Positions 8,882-18,017 are shown, counted from the first letter of the stretch. The stretch: 64,000 nt of DNA from Arthrobacter burdickii (GCF_030433645.1 NZ_JAROCG010000002.1:496001-560000), one strand, 5' to 3'. Made by a program: numbers and translations. The notes: generated by a model from the sequence alone, not told the origin.

Positions 8882-10363
8882 ATGGCTGTCACGGCCGACC
8901 AGGAGAAGGCAGTACTCGACAAGGTGCCCACAGGGCTCTTCATCAACGGGGAGTGGCGGGCATCGTCCTCGGGCGCGACGTTCAACGTCGAGGACCCGGC
9001 GACGGGACGCACCCTCCTCACGCTCGCCGATGCCACACCCGAGGACGGTATGGCCGCGCTCGACGCCGCCGCCGCGGCACAGGCCGACTGGGCACGCACC
9101 GCTCCCCGCGAGCGTGGCGAGATCCTCCGCCGGGCTTTCGACATGGTCACCGCGCGTGCCGACGAGTTCGCCCTGCTGATGACCCTCGAGATGGGCAAGC
9201 CGCTGGCGGAGGCCCGCGGGGAGGTCGCCTACGGCGCCGAGTTCCTGCGCTGGTTCTCCGAGGAGGCCGTACGCACCTCCGGCCGGTACTCCATGTCGCC
9301 GGACGGCAAGTCGCGGCTGCTCGTGAACAAGAAGCCGGTGGGCCCGTGCCTGCTCATCACGCCGTGGAACTTCCCACTGGCCATGGCCACCCGGAAGATC
9401 GCCCCCGCGGTCGCGGCGGGCTGCACCATGGTGCTCAAGCCGGCGAACCTCACGCCGCTGACGTCCTCCCTGTTCGCGACGGTCCTGCAGGAGGCCGGCC
9501 TTCCCGCCGGCGTGCTCAACATCGTCAACACCACCACCGCGGGTGCCGTCACCGGCCCGCTCATCGAGGACCCACGCCTGCGGAAGCTCTCCTTCACGGG
9601 TTCCACGCCGGTGGGGCGCAACCTCCTCGCAGCGGCCTCGAAGAACGTGCTGCGGACCTCCATGGAACTCGGTGGCAACGCTCCGTTCCTGGTGTTCGAG
9701 GACGCCGACCTCGACGCGGCGGTCAACGGTGCCATGCTCGCGAAGCTCCGGAACATGGGCGAGGCCTGCACCGCGGCCAACCGCTTCATCGTCCACGAGT
9801 CCATCGCGGACCGCTTCGCCGAGTCGCTCGCCGAGCGCATGAAGGGCATGACCACCGCCCGGGGCACGGAGGACGAGTCGAAGCTCGGCCCCCTGATCGA
9901 CCAGAAGAGCCGTGACAAGGTGCACGAACTGGTCACCGCGGCCGTTGGCGCCGGCGCCGAGACCGTGACCGGCGGATCGCCCGTGACGGGCGACGGCTAC
10001 TTCTACCAGGCCACCGTGCTCAAGAACGTGCCCCGCACCTCGCGCATCCTGCAGGAGGAGATCTTCGGCCCGGTCGCGCCGATCGTCACCTTCCGCACGG
10101 AGGACGAAGCGGTGGAGCTCGCCAACGACACGGAGTACGGGCTGGTGGCCTACGTCTTCACACGCGACTTCAACCGCGGGCTCCGCATGGGCGAGCGCCT
10201 CGAGACGGGCATGATGGGCCTCAACGCGGGCGTCGTCTCCAACGCCGCCGCTCCCTTCGGAGGCGTGAAGCAGTCCGGCCTCGGGCGTGAGGGCGGTGCC
10301 GAGGGGATCGAGGAGTACCTCTACACCCAGTACGTAGGGATCGCGGACCCCTACGCCTCCTAG
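8882..10363 (+). CDS. gabD: NAD(P)-dependent succinate-semialdehyde dehydrogenase (aldehyde dehydrogenase family)
   Basis: A 493-residue aldehyde dehydrogenase of GabD type, oxidising succinate semialdehyde to succinate (GABA shunt). Catalytic Glu262 lies in ELGGNAP and the nucleophile Cys296 in GEACTAANR. PWNFPLAMATRK and the KPANLTPL region form the cofactor site, and FTGSTPVGR precedes the active-site Glu. The C-terminal GGVKQSGLGREGG is typical of SSADH. The ATG at 8882 follows AAGGAGCTC at 8-9 nt spacing and was preferred to an upstream in-frame GTG at 8825. No other GABA gene is nearby. Substrate specificity is inferred from family resemblance; a related aldehyde is possible. Confidence 0.85.
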   Translation: MAVTADQEKAVLDKVPTGLFINGEWRASSSGATFNVEDPATGRTLLTLADATPEDGMAALDAAAAAQADWARTAPRERGEILRRAFDMVTARADEFALLMTLEMGKPLAEARGEVAYGAEFLRWFSEEAVRTSGRYSMSPDGKSRLLVNKKPVGPCLLITPWNFPLAMATRKIAPAVAAGCTMVLKPANLTPLTSSLFATVLQEAGLPAGVLNIVNTTTAGAVTGPLIEDPRLRKLSFTGSTPVGRNLLAAASKNVLRTSMELGGNAPFLVFEDADLDAAVNGAMLAKLRNMGEACTAANRFIVHESIADRFAESLAERMKGMTTARGTEDESKLGPLIDQKSRDKVHELVTAAVGAGAETVTGGSPVTGDGYFYQATVLKNVPRTSRILQEEIFGPVAPIVTFRTEDEAVELANDTEYGLVAYVFTRDFNRGLRMGERLETGMMGLNAGVVSNAAAPFGGVKQSGLGREGGAEGIEEYLYTQYVGIADPYAS

Positions 10364-10451
10364 GCGTCCTCCGGGACGTCCTCTCGGGTGTCCCTCCTGT
10401 TGAACGCGGGGTCCATCGGGGCGGCCACGTCCTGACCGCATGAAACCCTCG

Positions 10452-10494
10452 CCCGCGGCGGCGTCGTTCACGAACGACGCCGCCGCGGGTTTTT
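10452..10494 (+). terminator. Strong Rho-independent terminator after gabD
   Basis: A perfect 18-bp inverted repeat (10452-10469 with 10472-10489, core GCGGCGGCGTCGTT) is followed by TTTTT. It lies 90 bp beyond the gabD stop and before the convergent transglutaminase gene. Confidence 0.9.
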
Positions 10495-10580
10495 CCTGTG
10501 CCGGATCAGGTGCTCCTCGGGGAGCTTCCGACCCGGCTGCCGAAAGGGGTTCGCCAGGCTTCCCAGCTCCCGCGCGTTCC

Positions 10581-13010
10581 TCAGCGGCGGACGCTGCTCC
10601 GGAAGCGGTTGAGGAGGGACTGCGGGAACAGACGCGCCCGAATCCTGGTGCGCCGGGAACTGCCGCTGCGGAGCGCGCGGGTGAGCGTGTCCACGTCGTC
10701 CCACCGCGGAAGCACCGTGGGCCGTGCCATGGTCGCCGACGGCCGAAGGCCTCCGGACGAAATTTCGGGAACCTGGATTCCCGCGCCGTGCCCGGCGTAC
10801 TCCTCGTACTCGAAGGCCGACTTCAGCCGCGCGAGGGACGTGGCCGGTTCTGCTGCCAGGGCGGCGTCGCGGGCGAGGCGCCCGGCGAAGGTACGCGGCG
10901 TGTCCGTGGGCTGGAGCGGGTAGCCGTAGTCACCGGCGATCTCCGTCGTCTCGGCCCACGCCGCGGTCGCCGCACCATCGGTGTCAGCGAAGGCGCCGGT
11001 TCCGGCCACGGCCCGTCGACGCGATCGCGTCCTGGCCGTGCGGGCGAGGAACGGCAGGAACGCCAACAGTGCGATGCCCGTGACGGCGAGCAGGCCGTCC
11101 ACGGGCCGCGCGTCGTCGGAGGCCCCGTTCGCCCCGGCATTGTCGGCGGCGTCCGACCCCTCCGCCGTCGATCCTGCCTGCCCGGTCACGTCGGGGAGGC
11201 TGCCGGGGTTGAGCGCGTCGGTGTCGTCGGCGCGGGGCCCCACCGGCGCGAACGCCTGCTGGGCATAGGTGGGAACGACGCCGCGCGACGGGGTCGGTTC
11301 GAACTGGACCCATCCCACGCCCTCGAAGTACAGCTCCGGCCATGCGTGGGCGTTGCGGGAGTCGACGATGAATTCGCGCAGCTCCGTGCCCTCGGGGCCT
11401 TCCTCCGTGTTGCCGGTGGGGCTGCCCGGTGTGTAGCCGATGGCGACGCGGCTGGGGATCCCGGCCGCGCGGGCCATGACGGCCATGGTCCCCGCGTAGT
11501 GCACGCAGTACCCGGACTTCGACTCGAGGAACCGCGCCATCACGTCCATGCCGCTGCCGTCGTACCCGCCGTCGACGGGTGCTTCCACCGAGTAGGTGAA
11601 GTCGGGCCCGCGCAGGAAGTTCTGGATCGCGAGCGCCTTGTCGTAGGGATTCACGAACTCGCCGGCGATCTCCTCGGTCGTGGTGCGCACGATGTCCGGG
11701 GTGTCGTCGGGCAGCTGCGTGAAGATCTCCGGGACGGCGTCGGGGTCGGAGGGCCGGATGGCGCCGAGCCCGTCGCGCGTCAGCTCCGCCGCCCGGCTCT
11801 CCACGAGATATCGCTGGCGCGCCGTGGAGCCTCCGTCCGTGGCGAGGATGGACAGGTTGGCCGGATCCCAGGCCCACGTCCCCAGGAGGTTCGAGATGCC
11901 CACCGGCGAATAGGGTGCCAGGAGCCAGGGGCTCGCGTAACTCTGCGTGGTGATGCGGGTGAAGACGGTCTGTGCCTCCGGTGCGTCTTCAGGCGCGCCC
12001 CGTTCCTCCCCGATCTCGGTGACGCCGCGGTCACGGTCTCCGATCCTCTGGTCGGGCTCCCACCGCCTGCCGCTGAAGTCCTCGAGGGTGACCGCGCGGA
12101 GGTACAGGGGGCTGTCCGAGTTGGTGGAGTAGGCGATCCGTCCGAAGCCCGTGGGATTGCGGAGGTCGTTGCCGAGCGTCACGGCGGGATTCAGTCCGGT
12201 GGCGTTGCCCCACACGTTCAGGCGCGCTCCCTGGGGGAAGGCGCCGGAGTTGAAGCCGGGGACGAACAGCGGCAGGACCACGGTCACGGCGAGGGCTGCC
12301 GCGCCGATGATCATGCTCCGGCCCGCGAAGCCCGACGATGCCTGCGCGCCGCCCGATGCGAGCCGGTTCTCGCGCCACTGCGCCACGGCGAGGAGCAGCA
12401 GGTAGGCCATCACGGTGGCGAGGAAGGCGAACATCCCGACGCCGTTCGGCTTCACGATGGCCGGCGCGACCATGACGGCGAGGAGCCCGAGGCCGCTCGC
12501 GGCCGGCATGCGCATGGTCACCGCGAAGAGATCCACGATGATGGCGATGAGCCCGAGGGCTGCGCACATGACGAGGAAGATCCCGGCGCCGGGCAGCACC
12601 GGAGCCACCTGGGAGACGACCGTCTCCTCGGCCTGGGCGAGGAGGCGCTGGAGCTGGAGCGAGGTGCCCGGCCCCGGCACGACGCCGAGGATGCTCTGCC
12701 GCGGGAAGAACTGGGCCGTGAGGGTACCGACGAGCGCGAGCACACCCGCGAGGGGGGCCAGCACGGCACTCAGGCGGAGGGTCCGCGTCAGTGCCATGGC
12801 CAGCAGCACGGGGACGAGTGTGCGGACGACGGGCGGGAGCCACGTCCACGGTTCCACGACGCCGTTGAGGCTCGTCGCCGCGGCGAGCACGGCGAGGAGG
12901 GAGGCGCCCGTGACGGACCAGTGCCAGGGATCGGCGGCGGGGGCCGCCTGCGCCTGCGTAGGGGGCACCGGCGCGGGGGCGGGTGCCGGGCGGGAGAGTG
13001 TCGAGGTCAT
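10581..13010 (-). CDS. TgpA-type membrane transglutaminase-like protein
   Basis: An 809-residue protein. An N-terminal Pro/Ala-rich stretch is followed by about seven hydrophobic segments (residues 30-240, DUF3488/TgpA_N-like), an extracytoplasmic region with the transglutaminase core, a late hydrophobic segment (VDGLLAVTGIALLAFLPFL) and a soluble C-terminus. The catalytic triad is visible: Cys502 in SGYCVHYAG, His555 in RNAHAWPE, and an acidic residue in the following YFEGVGWVQFEPTP block. The function of such proteins is poorly known; cell-envelope peptide or protein modification is inferred. It is the last gene of a MoxR-DUF58-TgpA operon: its ATG overlaps the DUF58 stop by 4 bp. Confidence 0.88.
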   Translation of the reverse strand: MTSTLSRPAPAPAPVPPTQAQAAPAADPWHWSVTGASLLAVLAAATSLNGVVEPWTWLPPVVRTLVPVLLAMALTRTLRLSAVLAPLAGVLALVGTLTAQFFPRQSILGVVPGPGTSLQLQRLLAQAEETVVSQVAPVLPGAGIFLVMCAALGLIAIIVDLFAVTMRMPAASGLGLLAVMVAPAIVKPNGVGMFAFLATVMAYLLLLAVAQWRENRLASGGAQASSGFAGRSMIIGAAALAVTVVLPLFVPGFNSGAFPQGARLNVWGNATGLNPAVTLGNDLRNPTGFGRIAYSTNSDSPLYLRAVTLEDFSGRRWEPDQRIGDRDRGVTEIGEERGAPEDAPEAQTVFTRITTQSYASPWLLAPYSPVGISNLLGTWAWDPANLSILATDGGSTARQRYLVESRAAELTRDGLGAIRPSDPDAVPEIFTQLPDDTPDIVRTTTEEIAGEFVNPYDKALAIQNFLRGPDFTYSVEAPVDGGYDGSGMDVMARFLESKSGYCVHYAGTMAVMARAAGIPSRVAIGYTPGSPTGNTEEGPEGTELREFIVDSRNAHAWPELYFEGVGWVQFEPTPSRGVVPTYAQQAFAPVGPRADDTDALNPGSLPDVTGQAGSTAEGSDAADNAGANGASDDARPVDGLLAVTGIALLAFLPFLARTARTRSRRRAVAGTGAFADTDGAATAAWAETTEIAGDYGYPLQPTDTPRTFAGRLARDAALAAEPATSLARLKSAFEYEEYAGHGAGIQVPEISSGGLRPSATMARPTVLPRWDDVDTLTRALRSGSSRRTRIRARLFPQSLLNRFRSSVRR

Positions 13011-14557
13011 GCCGGTCCTCTGTGCGAAGTGTCTCGGGAAGGGTGGGCGCGGTGCGGCGAGCGGGCCGGTGCCGTGCTGGAAGAAGAAGAGGAGGAAGTG
13101 GAGGACGTAGCGGAGGCGGCGGATGCCTGGCCGACCGCGTGTTCGAGCCCTGCCCAGACTGCCGGCAGGTCCGCTGCGGGGGACGCGGCCGCCGCATGCC
13201 AGCCGGCGTCCCGCAGGATGTCGAGCTGCCGCCGGGAATCGGCGGGCCGCTCGGACGAGATGATGGCGTACGACGCCGACCCGTAGTCGGACGCGGACGC
13301 CAGTGCCCTGGCCTCGTCCAGGGTGATGAGGCCGAGGACGGCGATGAGGGGTCCGCGGTTCCGGGTCGCGACCAGCTTGTCGAGCAGGTCGTCACCGAAG
13401 GCTGCGTGGGAGACCCCCTGGGACGTCTCGGCCGTCGTGCGGCGGATGCGGCGTGCGGCAGTCCGGGCCGCCTCGCCGGCCCGGATCACCGTGCTCCCGT
13501 GTTCCTCGGTATGCGCGCGGCGTCCCGTCTCCGGAGCGAGTTCGAGGGCCGCAAGACCCTCAGCGATCCCGGCGACGGCACCGGGTCCCTGGTGCTCCTC
13601 ATCGGCCGGGAACGGCGCGGACGAGGAGTGCAGCAGTGCCGGCGCGCCGTGCTGGTCGAGGAACCGCAGGGCATAGTTGCGCTCCAGTAGGTGGGCACTG
13701 ATGGACATGACCGCGGTGACGGCCCATTCGAAGGTCGGGGAGCTGGAGAGGCCGTTGCCGCCGGTTCCGTCGCTGCCGAAGGCCACGCTGAAGCCCGTAC
13801 TGAAGCTGTGGTGCCGCTGGTCCATCAGCAGGGTGGCCTGCGGTGTGGTCACGGATTCCTCCTGCCGCACCATGAGTTCGCTGTGCCGCGCCGTCGCAGC
13901 CCAGTGGACGCGCCGCATCGAGTCACCGTGCCGGTACTCACGCGTCATGACGTCGTCGTCGCTCGGGTTGGCCTGGCGGTGGGTGGTCGCCATGCCGTCG
14001 TTGCCGCGGGACCCCGAGAGCGCGGAGGCCAGCAGCTCGACGGGAGCCGGGGTGACCACGAGGGCGTCCGTGCCGCCGAGTACGTGCCGTGACTTCCCGA
14101 GTCCGAACGGGTCGGTGAACTCCGCGGTGACCGGGCCGATGTCGTAGACCCCGCGCGAGGTGGAGCGGATCCGGTACTCGTAGAGGGAGACACCGTTCCG
14201 GGGATTGCGCGAGGGGTAGGTGAACTGGGGTGCCTGACCGAAGCGGGCGGGCAGCTGTTCCTCCATCGAGATGCTCGCACCTCCGGTGATCGCGGCGGTG
14301 AGGGAGAGCGTGACCGTCGTCGTCGAACCGATCTCCATGGACTGCGGCTGGAATCGGCGGGCCACCGTGAACCGGGGCTTGACGAGCCTCAGCACGATGA
14401 GCGAGGCCAGCGGCAGCGCCAGGAGCAGCACGCCCACGTACAGGAGGTCGCGCCGGCCCAGGACCTGCGCGAACAGCAGTGCCACGACGGCGGTGAGGAT
14501 GAAGCCCCAGCCGCGCACGGTCAGGATCCGCGTGGGGAGCTTGTCGAGAAGGACCAT
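13007..14557 (-). CDS. DUF58 domain protein
   Basis: A 516-residue protein with two N-terminal hydrophobic segments (about 15-35 and 38-58) and a large soluble region. The DUF58 signature is REYRHGDSMRRVHWAATARH (about 211-230), followed by LMVRQEE. The C-terminal third is Ala/Ser rich and ends in a serine run. DUF58 proteins resemble von Willebrand A domains and act with MoxR AAA+ ATPases. The ATG at 14557 begins MVLLDKLPTRIL, 40 nt after the moxR stop; no strong ribosome-binding site was seen, so the start is less certain. The stop overlaps the transglutaminase start (ATGA). Confidence 0.85.
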   Translation of the reverse strand: MVLLDKLPTRILTVRGWGFILTAVVALLFAQVLGRRDLLYVGVLLLALPLASLIVLRLVKPRFTVARRFQPQSMEIGSTTTVTLSLTAAITGGASISMEEQLPARFGQAPQFTYPSRNPRNGVSLYEYRIRSTSRGVYDIGPVTAEFTDPFGLGKSRHVLGGTDALVVTPAPVELLASALSGSRGNDGMATTHRQANPSDDDVMTREYRHGDSMRRVHWAATARHSELMVRQEESVTTPQATLLMDQRHHSFSTGFSVAFGSDGTGGNGLSSSPTFEWAVTAVMSISAHLLERNYALRFLDQHGAPALLHSSSAPFPADEEHQGPGAVAGIAEGLAALELAPETGRRAHTEEHGSTVIRAGEAARTAARRIRRTTAETSQGVSHAAFGDDLLDKLVATRNRGPLIAVLGLITLDEARALASASDYGSASYAIISSERPADSRRQLDILRDAGWHAAAASPAADLPAVWAGLEHAVGQASAASATSSTSSSSSSSTAPARSPHRAHPSRDTSHRGPA

Positions 14558-14597
14558 CAGGTATCCGTGGGCTAGGAAAGACAGGGGGAGGGCGGCG

Positions 14598-15623
14598 TCA
14601 TCGCCGGTGGACCTCGCGGGCCACCGGGACCCGTGAGAGGACGTCGTGCACGATGCCCGACGCGGTGTCGCCGGCGCTGGTGGCCTTGCGGTCCAGCAGG
14701 AGCCGGTGGGCGAGGACGGCGTCGGCGGTGGCCGCGATGTCATCGGGAAGGACGAAATCGCGGCCCTCGAGCGCTGCTCCGGCCTTCGCAGCCCTCAGGA
14801 GCTGCAGCAGCGACCGTGGGCTCGCGCCGAGCCGCAGTCGCGGGTGCTCGCGGGTGGCGCGTCCGATCGCCACGGTGTAGTCCTTCACGGCCGGCGAGAC
14901 GTACACCCCGCGCACCTGCCGCATCATGCCGGCGATGTCCGCCACGCTCGCCACCGGACGGATGGTCTCCAGCGGGGAGACGGACTGGTGGGTCTCGAGC
15001 ATCGCGGCTTCCGCGTCCGCATCGGGGTAACCCATGGAGATCCGGGCCATGAAACGGTCGCGCTGTGCCTCGGGCAGGGGATAGGTCCCCTCCATCTCGA
15101 TCGGATTCTGCGTGGCGACCACCATGAACGGTTCACCGAGCGTGTGGGTGTGCCCGTCCACGGTCACCTGGTGCTCCTCCATGCATTCGAGGAGTGAGGA
15201 CTGGGTCTTGGCCGACGCCCGGTTGATCTCGTCGCCGATGACGATGTTCGCGAAGACGGGGCCGGGCCGGAATTCGAAGCGCCGGGAATCCTGGTTGAAG
15301 ATCGATACCCCCGTGACGTCGGAGGGCAGCAGGTCGGGCGTGAACTGGATGCGGTTGACCGTGCAGTCGATCGTGCGGGCGAGCGACTTGGCGAGCAGGG
15401 TCTTGCCGACGCCGGGTACGTCCTCGAGGAGCAGGTGGCCCTGGGCCAGCAGCACGGTGAGCGCGAGGCGCGCCGCTTCCGGCTTGCCGTCGATGACCGT
15501 CTCGATGGTATGGAGGATGCGGGTGCTGATGTCGTGGAAGGTCGCGCCGGGAACGTCGGGATCCGCCGGTGCCGCCAACCGGGAATCCGCAGGAGATTCG
15601 GCGATGTTGTGCTGGACGTCCAT
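14598..15623 (-). CDS. MoxR-family AAA+ ATPase
   Basis: A 341-residue AAA+ ATPase of the MoxR group, thought to act as a chaperone for proteins with von Willebrand-like folds such as the DUF58 product encoded next. Walker A is EDVPGVGKTLLAKSLA at about residues 66-80 and Walker B VIGDEINRASAKTQ near 127-140. The family-specific ATQNPIEMEGTYPLPEAQRDRF is at about 165-187, and the lid domain includes SPRSLLQLLRAAKA. The ATG at 15623 follows GGAAGG; in-frame codons further upstream lack a ribosome-binding site and family similarity. First gene of the operon, divergent from tatD. Confidence 0.92.
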   Translation of the reverse strand: MDVQHNIAESPADSRLAAPADPDVPGATFHDISTRILHTIETVIDGKPEAARLALTVLLAQGHLLLEDVPGVGKTLLAKSLARTIDCTVNRIQFTPDLLPSDVTGVSIFNQDSRRFEFRPGPVFANIVIGDEINRASAKTQSSLLECMEEHQVTVDGHTHTLGEPFMVVATQNPIEMEGTYPLPEAQRDRFMARISMGYPDADAEAAMLETHQSVSPLETIRPVASVADIAGMMRQVRGVYVSPAVKDYTVAIGRATREHPRLRLGASPRSLLQLLRAAKAGAALEGRDFVLPDDIAATADAVLAHRLLLDRKATSAGDTASGIVHDVLSRVPVAREVHRR

Positions 15624-15796
15624 GGGCGCCTTCCATGTGCGGCTGCGGCGGCAGACGTCGGCCGGAGGACCGGTGTTCATCGTCACGCAGGTAACGGCCG
15701 CAGCCCGTCCGGCTCGGGGCAGGACGGGCAGGGCTGACAGATTCAACAGATTACTAGCTCAACCTGCTCCCGGCGAGATAAGTTCCGCGTGCTGGC

Positions 15797-15802
15797 TAGG
15801 CT
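15797..15802 (+). promoter_or_regulatory. Probable -10 hexamer of a leaderless tatD transcript
   Basis: TAGGCT ends 6 nt before the ATG at 15809. It is the same hexamer and spacing as at rsmI. Confidence 0.5.
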
Positions 15803-15808
15803 TGAACC

Positions 15809-16768
15809 ATGTGTAACAGCGCAACCCATGCCGCCCACCCCTACGCGGTGGGGGAGACCCCGCCGGCCTATCGGGAGCCGGACGGCACGGACGCCGCAGA
15901 CACGGCGGACGGCGCGCCGGCCGAGCGGCGACGGCGGAAGGGCGGGTACCCGCCGCTGCCGGAACCGTTGCCCGTTCCCGTGATCGACAACCACACGCAC
16001 TTCGACTTCCGGGAGGGGCCGGTCGAGGTGTCTATTCGGCAGGCCCTGGACGCCGCCGAGGCCGCGGGGGTTCGGGGAGCGGTGCAGGTGGGCACCGACC
16101 TGGCCTCCTCACGCTTCACCGCCGACGTCGTCGGACAGGACGCCAGGCTCCTCGGAGCCGTGGCCCTGCACCCCAACGACGCACCGCTCCTCGAGGAGGC
16201 GGGCACCCTCGACGATGCGCTCGCCGAGATCGAGCAGCTCGCCACCGGTCCGCGCATCCGTGCGCTGGGGGAGACGGGCCTCGACTACTTCCGCACCGGA
16301 GAGGAGGGCAGGGGCGGCCAGCTCCGGTCCTTCCGCCACCACATCGACATCGCGAAGCGACTGGGCAAGGCACTGCAGATCCATGACCGCGAGGCGCACG
16401 ACGACGTGGTGGCCACCCTCCTTGCCGACGGGGCCCCGGAGCGCGTGGTGCTGCACTGCTTCTCGGGTGACGCGGAGCTGGCACGCACCTGCAACGAGCA
16501 CGGCTGGTACATGTCCTTCGCGGGAACCGTGACCTTCCGGAATGCCGGGAACCTGAGGGAGGCGCTGCAGGTCGCCGATCCGGCCCTCGTGCTGACGGAG
16601 ACCGATGCGCCGTTCCTGACTCCGCACCCCCACCGGGGCCGCCCCAACGCCTCCTATCTGGTCCCCTACACGGTGCGGGCCATGGCCGGGATCCTCGGGG
16701 CGGACCTCAACTCCCTCTGTGCCCGCCTGACGGCGAACACGGAGGCCGTGTACGGCAGCTGGGACTGA
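15809..16768 (+). CDS. tatD: TatD-family metal-dependent DNase
   Basis: A 319-residue TIM-barrel metallo-hydrolase of the TatD family (3'-5' DNase/RNase activity in characterised members). Metal ligands are visible in IDNHTHFD (His62, His64), GETGLDYFR (Glu), IHDREAHDD (His), VLHCFSGD (His) and TETDAPFL (Asp). About 55 extra residues, Pro/Ala/Arg rich, precede the barrel. The ATG is fixed by a -10 hexamer 6 nt upstream. It lies upstream of rsmA-ispE as in most actinobacteria, but the rpf gene normally between tatD and rsmA is missing. Confidence 0.92.
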   Translation: MCNSATHAAHPYAVGETPPAYREPDGTDAADTADGAPAERRRRKGGYPPLPEPLPVPVIDNHTHFDFREGPVEVSIRQALDAAEAAGVRGAVQVGTDLASSRFTADVVGQDARLLGAVALHPNDAPLLEEAGTLDDALAEIEQLATGPRIRALGETGLDYFRTGEEGRGGQLRSFRHHIDIAKRLGKALQIHDREAHDDVVATLLADGAPERVVLHCFSGDAELARTCNEHGWYMSFAGTVTFRNAGNLREALQVADPALVLTETDAPFLTPHPHRGRPNASYLVPYTVRAMAGILGADLNSLCARLTANTEAVYGSWD

Positions 16769-16919
16769 ACCCGGCGGGTAGTTTCCCGACGCCGTCCGAG
16801 TGCCCGCCCGGGGAAGTCGGGTGAACGGCACTCGTGCCGGGGCAGGGACTTCTCCGTAAGGTCTTTCGAGGAGGAAGCACTGCCCGCCCGCCACCCCACG
16901 TGGCCGGAGGGCCCCTCCC

Positions 16920-16949
16920 GCCGCCCTTCTCCTGAGACCGGAGGGCGGC
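16920..16949 (+). ncRNA. Conserved-loop hairpin, copy 1
   Basis: An 8-bp stem GCCGCCCT / AGGGCGGC encloses the loop TCTCCTGAGACCGG. The loop matches those of copies 2 and 3 while the stem sequence is unrelated to theirs, which is the pattern expected of a conserved RNA structure. Confidence 0.5.
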
Positions 16950-16994
16950 AGTGCACCGGTAGTTTCCTCCCCAGCAGGGAAGCTGCCCCCCAGC

Positions 16995-17054
16995 GAGTCG
17001 GCGGCGCCGGGAGCTCTCCTGAGACCAGGGCTCCCAGCAGTGCGCCGCCGGCTC
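16995..17054 (+). ncRNA. Conserved-loop hairpin, copy 2
   Basis: An outer stem of 13 bp with one G-U (16995-17007 with 17042-17054) encloses an inner stem GGGAGC (17009-17014) / GCTCCC (17030-17035). The apical loop is TCTCCTGAGACCAGG. The arrangement of outer and inner stems is the same as in copy 3 at 41074-41131. Confidence 0.55.
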
Positions 17055-17101
17055 GCGACTGAGGTGCCGCCGGCCGCAGCGGAGCGCACCAGCGGGACGG
17101 A

Positions 17102-17107
17102 TACGAT
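17102..17107 (+). promoter_or_regulatory. Probable -10 hexamer of a leaderless rsmA transcript
   Basis: TACGAT ends 6 nt before the GTG at 17114. No ribosome-binding site is present. Confidence 0.45.
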
Positions 17108-17113
17108 GATCGG

Positions 17114-18007
17114 GTGACCACGCCCCCTGACGCCGGACAGCCAGCCCCTCTCTTCGGAGCCGCAGACATCCGCCGGCTGGCGGCCGAGGTGGACATCCGG
17201 CCCACCAAGACCCTCGGGCAGAACTTCGTGATCGACGGCAACACCATCCGGAGGATCGTCGCCGCCGCGAACCTGGGGACGGACGAGACCGTCCTGGAGG
17301 TGGGGCCCGGACTCGGTTCCCTGACCCTCGGCCTGCTCGACGCCGCCGAGCGCGTCGTCGCCGTCGAGATCGATCCCGTCCTGGCCGCCAAGCTACCCGG
17401 CACCATCGCCCAGTGGCGGCCGGAGCGCGCGGCCGCGCTCGACGTCCTCCTCGAGGACGCCCTGCGTGTGACGGAACTGCCGCACCAGCCCACGTCGCTC
17501 GTGGCCAACCTGCCCTACAACGTCGCCGTGCCCGTGGTCCTCAACCTCCTCGAGCGGTTCCCCTCCCTCCGCCATGGCCTCGTCATGGTGCAGGACGAGG
17601 TGGCCGACCGGCTCGCGGCTCCTCCGGGGTCGAAGACCTACGGGGTCCCGTCCGTCAAGGCGGCGTGGTACTCGAGCATGGCCAAGGCCGGGGTGATCGG
17701 CATGAACGTGTTCTGGCCGGCGCCGAAGATCGCCTCGGGCCTGGTCCGTTTCACCCGCAGGGAACCGCCGGCCACCACCGCGACCCGCGAGCAGGTCTTC
17801 GCCGTCATCGACGCGGCCTTCGCCCAGCGGAGGAAGACCCTGCGCGCGGCGCTCGCCGGCTGGGCCGGGAGCCCCGTCCTGGCGGAGCAGGCACTGCGCG
17901 CCGCCGGGGTGGACCCCACGGCCCGAGGCGAAGTCCTCGACGTCGCCGCCTTCGCGCGCATCGCGGAGGCCCGAGCGGAAGCAGCGGATCGGCCCGGCGT
18001 GATCTGA
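17114..18007 (+). CDS. rsmA: 16S rRNA dimethyladenosine transferase RsmA (KsgA)
   Basis: A 297-residue methyltransferase that dimethylates the two adjacent adenosines in the 3'-terminal hairpin of 16S rRNA. The N-terminal [12 protein letters not shown] block, SAM motif [11 protein letters not shown] (about 62-72), the acidic VEIDP and catalytic motif IV NLPYN (132-136) are all present. The C-terminal [12 protein letters not shown] is typical. GTG start with no ribosome-binding site and a -10 hexamer 6 nt upstream. It is followed 23 bp later by ispE in the conserved actinobacterial order. Confidence 0.95.
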   Translation: MTTPPDAGQPAPLFGAADIRRLAAEVDIRPTKTLGQNFVIDGNTIRRIVAAANLGTDETVLEVGPGLGSLTLGLLDAAERVVAVEIDPVLAAKLPGTIAQWRPERAAALDVLLEDALRVTELPHQPTSLVANLPYNVAVPVVLNLLERFPSLRHGLVMVQDEVADRLAAPPGSKTYGVPSVKAAWYSSMAKAGVIGMNVFWPAPKIASGLVRFTRREPPATTATREQVFAVIDAAFAQRRKTLRAALAGWAGSPVLAEQALRAAGVDPTARGEVLDVAAFARIAEARAEAADRPGVI

Positions 18008-18017
18008 GCCGGTGGGC

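Larger units (their letters stand above)
16769..17113 (+). other. 345-bp tatD-rsmA spacer, highly structured, no open gene
   Basis: No supported coding region. It holds hairpin GAGTGCC (16798-16804) / GGCACTC (16827-16833), two copies of GTAGTTTCC (16778 and 16959), a small hairpin with a C-run loop near 16983-16994, and two copies of the TCTCCTGAGACC hairpin (16920-16949 and 17009-17035). In many actinobacteria this site carries rpf, often behind a c-di-AMP riboswitch. The GGGGAAGTCGGGTGAACGG stretch faintly recalls that class, but its conserved CAGCTAAC 3' block is not present. Confidence 0.55.

Noticed and set aside
10440..13286. A very long plus-strand open frame (about 950 codons) opposite the transglutaminase gene
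   Set aside because: It is antisense to a gene with intact catalytic motifs and membrane segments; the translation is rich in Arg/Gly/His with no domain, typical of high-GC shadow frames.
16798..16850. c-di-AMP (ydaO-type) riboswitch in the tatD-rsmA spacer
   Set aside because: Only a weak GGGGAA...GGGTGAACGG resemblance was seen; the conserved 3' CAGCTAAC block and closing stem are absent, so it is not called.
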